Shown here: positions 35,740-37,357 of the stretch, piece after piece
Numbering within the stretch: the first letter of the stretch is position 1
How the letters are laid out: every line of letters starts with the position of its first letter
Assembly (NCBI GenBank): GCA_964502525.1
Contig: CAZCXH010000032.1
Coordinates: 1 to 37,357, forward strand
Reading direction: 5' to 3'
From: DATLYB01 sp964502525
GTDB lineage: Bacteria; Bacteroidota; Bacteroidia; Chitinophagales; CAIOSU01
Length of the DNA: 37,357 nt
Notes under the pieces: model-generated
Told to the model about the DNA's origin: nothing
The model's input: the letters and a program-made list of their open reading frames with translations, nothing else
The model's database searches: none
Program-made: the position numbers and the translations under genes

Positions 35740-35770
35740 GTTGAGTGAAAGGCTTTTTTCGTTATCTTGC
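35740..35770 (+). promoter_or_regulatory. Promoter of the ThuA-domain gene
   Basis: GTTG at 35740-35743, 19 nt, TATCTTGC at 35763-35770 (close to the TATCTTTGC form common in Bacteroidota). It overlaps the alternative GTG start at 35745, leaving the ATG at 35775 as the only start inside the transcript near the 5' end. Confidence 0.55.
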
Positions 35771-35774
35771 AGGA

Positions 35775-37100
35775 ATGATTACGTCCTCAAGATTCTGTTT
35801 TGGAATCATCTTTTTAATCCTTGTATTGACACCTGAGGTTGATGCTCAGTCCGGCTTTAAAATCCTTCACTACACTGAAACATCGGGTTATGACCACAAC
35901 ACGAGGCAAGTGTCACTGGCAATGTTGCAGAACTTAGGTCTTAATCATGGATTCACTGTTGACAATGATACTGACGGCTCATCATTCGATTCTCTTTCAA
36001 CACTGCTGCAATATGCGGTGGTGGTGTTTGCCAGCACTTCGGGCGATAACATTCTGACCGCATCTCAAAGGTCGAATTTCGAGAGCTATATCAATGCCGG
36101 AGGTTCTTTTGCCGGCATCCATTCAGCCAGCGATACTTACAGACATTCAACTGCCGATGGGGTGAACACCGGAACCTGGGACTGGTATGCAGAGTTATTG
36201 GGCGCAAGCGTGCAGCAATATCCGTATAATCATGTAAGCGGAACGCCTCTCTACGAACTAAGCAAGGTCGGCACGCATTCTTCAACCGGCAGCCTTCCCG
36301 ATCCCTGGGCGAAGAATGAAGAATACTATTACTGGGAGAATGGATATTATAATCCAGGCAACATCCCCGTGCTGGAGGTAGAGCAAACAGTTGGTCCAAA
36401 CGGGCAGGTGAACAGCTATGACGGCATTCGCCCTATATCATGGTACAGGCATTTGCCCGGGGGCGGCAGATCCTTCTATACCGCCCTTGGGCATGCAAGC
36501 GCCAATTATACAAATGATCAATACTTTATCAGCCATATCAGGGATGCCGTATTGTGGGCTGCAAAGGTTTCTGTTGGCGGCACCATCATGACACCGGACA
36601 GCCAGTTCATTCAATCGGCAGTGGTCAGTATTACAGGACACAACTCGCTGGCAGTCAGCACTGGTATGGATGGAAGTTATATTTTTGATGCAACTAAGAA
36701 AGGAAATTATACAGTTGCGCCTTCAAAGAGCAATGATGTCGTGACGGTCAATGGCATCTCCATTGCTGACATACTCCTCGTCAGGGCGCACATTCTCAAT
36801 AACCAAAAACTGTCATCGCCCTTTAAGATTATCGCAGCGGATGTGAACGGGAGCAGCACCGTTACTGCGGCAGATATTTTACAGTTACACAGAATAATAC
36901 TTGGCATTGATTCCACATTTACCGGAGGCAAGCTGTGGGAATTCGTCAACAGCGATTACGTGTTTCCAAGTCCTGACGTTCCATTCCCTTTTGACCCGGT
37001 GAGAACTTACAACCAACTCTCTTCCAACCAAACCAATCAGAATTTCATCGGCATCAAGCTGGGCGATGTGGATGGAAGTTGGGATGCGGGATTGCCGTAG
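35775..37100 (+). CDS. Secreted ThuA-like domain protein with dockerin-type module
   Basis: 441 aa from the ATG at 35775 (MITSSRFCFGIIFLILVL, signal peptide ending near VDAQ). A GTG at 35745 is in frame but lies within the predicted promoter. The ThuA-like fold spans about 26-265 (FKILHYTETSGYDHNTR; YINAGGSFAGIHSASDT; WYRHLPGGGRSFYTALGH). ThuA domains resemble class I glutamine amidotransferases and occur in carbohydrate-related secreted proteins; the activity is unclear. A carboxypeptidase-regulatory-like domain follows (about 265-325), then a dockerin-type module with two EF-hand-like loops (NGISIADILLVR, DVNGSSTVTAADILQLHR) ending in FIGIKLGDVDGSWD. That module is paralogous to the one at 20505-21896. 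Unlike that protein it stops directly after the module, without cohesin or T9SS tail, so retention may depend on partner binding or the protein may be shortened. Confidence 0.85.
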   Translation: MITSSRFCFGIIFLILVLTPEVDAQSGFKILHYTETSGYDHNTRQVSLAMLQNLGLNHGFTVDNDTDGSSFDSLSTLLQYAVVVFASTSGDNILTASQRSNFESYINAGGSFAGIHSASDTYRHSTADGVNTGTWDWYAELLGASVQQYPYNHVSGTPLYELSKVGTHSSTGSLPDPWAKNEEYYYWENGYYNPGNIPVLEVEQTVGPNGQVNSYDGIRPISWYRHLPGGGRSFYTALGHASANYTNDQYFISHIRDAVLWAAKVSVGGTIMTPDSQFIQSAVVSITGHNSLAVSTGMDGSYIFDATKKGNYTVAPSKSNDVVTVNGISIADILLVRAHILNNQKLSSPFKIIAADVNGSSTVTAADILQLHRIILGIDSTFTGGKLWEFVNSDYVFPSPDVPFPFDPVRTYNQLSSNQTNQNFIGIKLGDVDGSWDAGLP

Positions 37101-37113
37101 CTGATTTTTTACA

Positions 37114-37357
37114 ACTGGCGCGAGTCTGTGGCATAGCCTGTTGCGCTGGCGACTCGTGACCACTCAATCGTTGATTCTTCTTTAAAACCAACAAGCTCTG
37201 TGGGGAAATTTTTAGATTGAAACTTACCGATATGTTGGACACGAGTCGCTCCCGCTTCAAGCTGGACTACAGACTCGCGCCAGTGGGGGGGTGGAATACC
37301 CGAGAATGCAAGCGGGAAGCGATAGAATTGACTGGCGTGAGTCTGTGGCATAGCCTG
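37114..37357. repeat. Nested inverted repeat plus second partial copy at the window end
   Basis: ACTGGCGCGAGTCTG at 37114-37128 is inverted perfectly at 37270-37284, and an inner pair GCGACTCGTG (37149-37158) is inverted at 37240-37249, giving a 171-bp palindromic element. The first 27 bases recur as a direct copy at 37331-37357 with one difference, and the window stops exactly there. No gene is supported in this stretch. Confidence 0.75.

Noticed and set aside
37109..37351. Minus-strand frame of 80 codons at the window end
   Set aside because: It runs through the inverted-repeat element and part of its second copy. Such frames arise in many copies of a repeat and are not evidence for a gene.

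Overview
The window looks like a contig from an uncultured member of the Bacteroidota. The evidence is C-terminal type IX secretion (T9SS) sorting domains on three secreted proteins, SprB-like and PKD-like repeats, a FISUMP-type lipoprotein, and promoters of the Bacteroidota kind (TTG or TTTG, about 19 nt, then TAnnTTTG) instead of strong Shine-Dalgarno sites. The sequence is a scaffold with one 100-N gap (2714-2813), and it ends inside an interspersed repeat.

Left part (1-20.5 kb): a tRNA-Val(CAC) gene is followed by a minus-strand block of secreted proteins. In transcription order these are a giant protein of about 4,440 aa (three beta-helix modules, about 15 CARDB-type domains, SprB and PKD domains), a small secreted zinc metalloprotease, a catalytically empty relative of its N-terminal part, and a modular adhesin-like protein. 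The adhesin carries a DPND/PYTIRFEN domain, an array of Cys-rich 24-aa repeats interrupted by the gap, PKD-like repeats and the only T9SS sorting tail of the block. The four genes are 5 to 51 nt apart and are probably one operon. A second copy of the last 19 nt of the tRNA region lies at 20478, so the block is bracketed by a tRNA 3'-end repeat, as in a genomic island, although no integrase is visible.

Middle part (20.5-30.3 kb): a secreted dockerin/cohesin/T9SS protein, a divergent PhoD-type phosphatase with a T9SS tail, a three-gene ABC transporter of MacB/LolCDE type, and a tight four-gene redox cluster (NIPSNAP-like protein, GMC flavoprotein, possible small subunit, DUF423 membrane protein).

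Right part (30.3-37.4 kb): a PIN-PhoH ATPase, a proteasome-fold (Ntn) hydrolase homologue with Ser at the nucleophile position and a MITE-like repeat on each side, a YvlD/holin-4-like membrane protein, a DUF975 membrane protein, a FISUMP lipoprotein, and a ThuA-domain protein whose dockerin module is paralogous to that at 20.5 kb. The window closes with a nested inverted repeat and a partial second copy.

The main theme is cell-surface and secreted modular proteins. The most unusual locus is the four-gene giant-protein/metalloprotease/adhesin block next to the tRNA gene.
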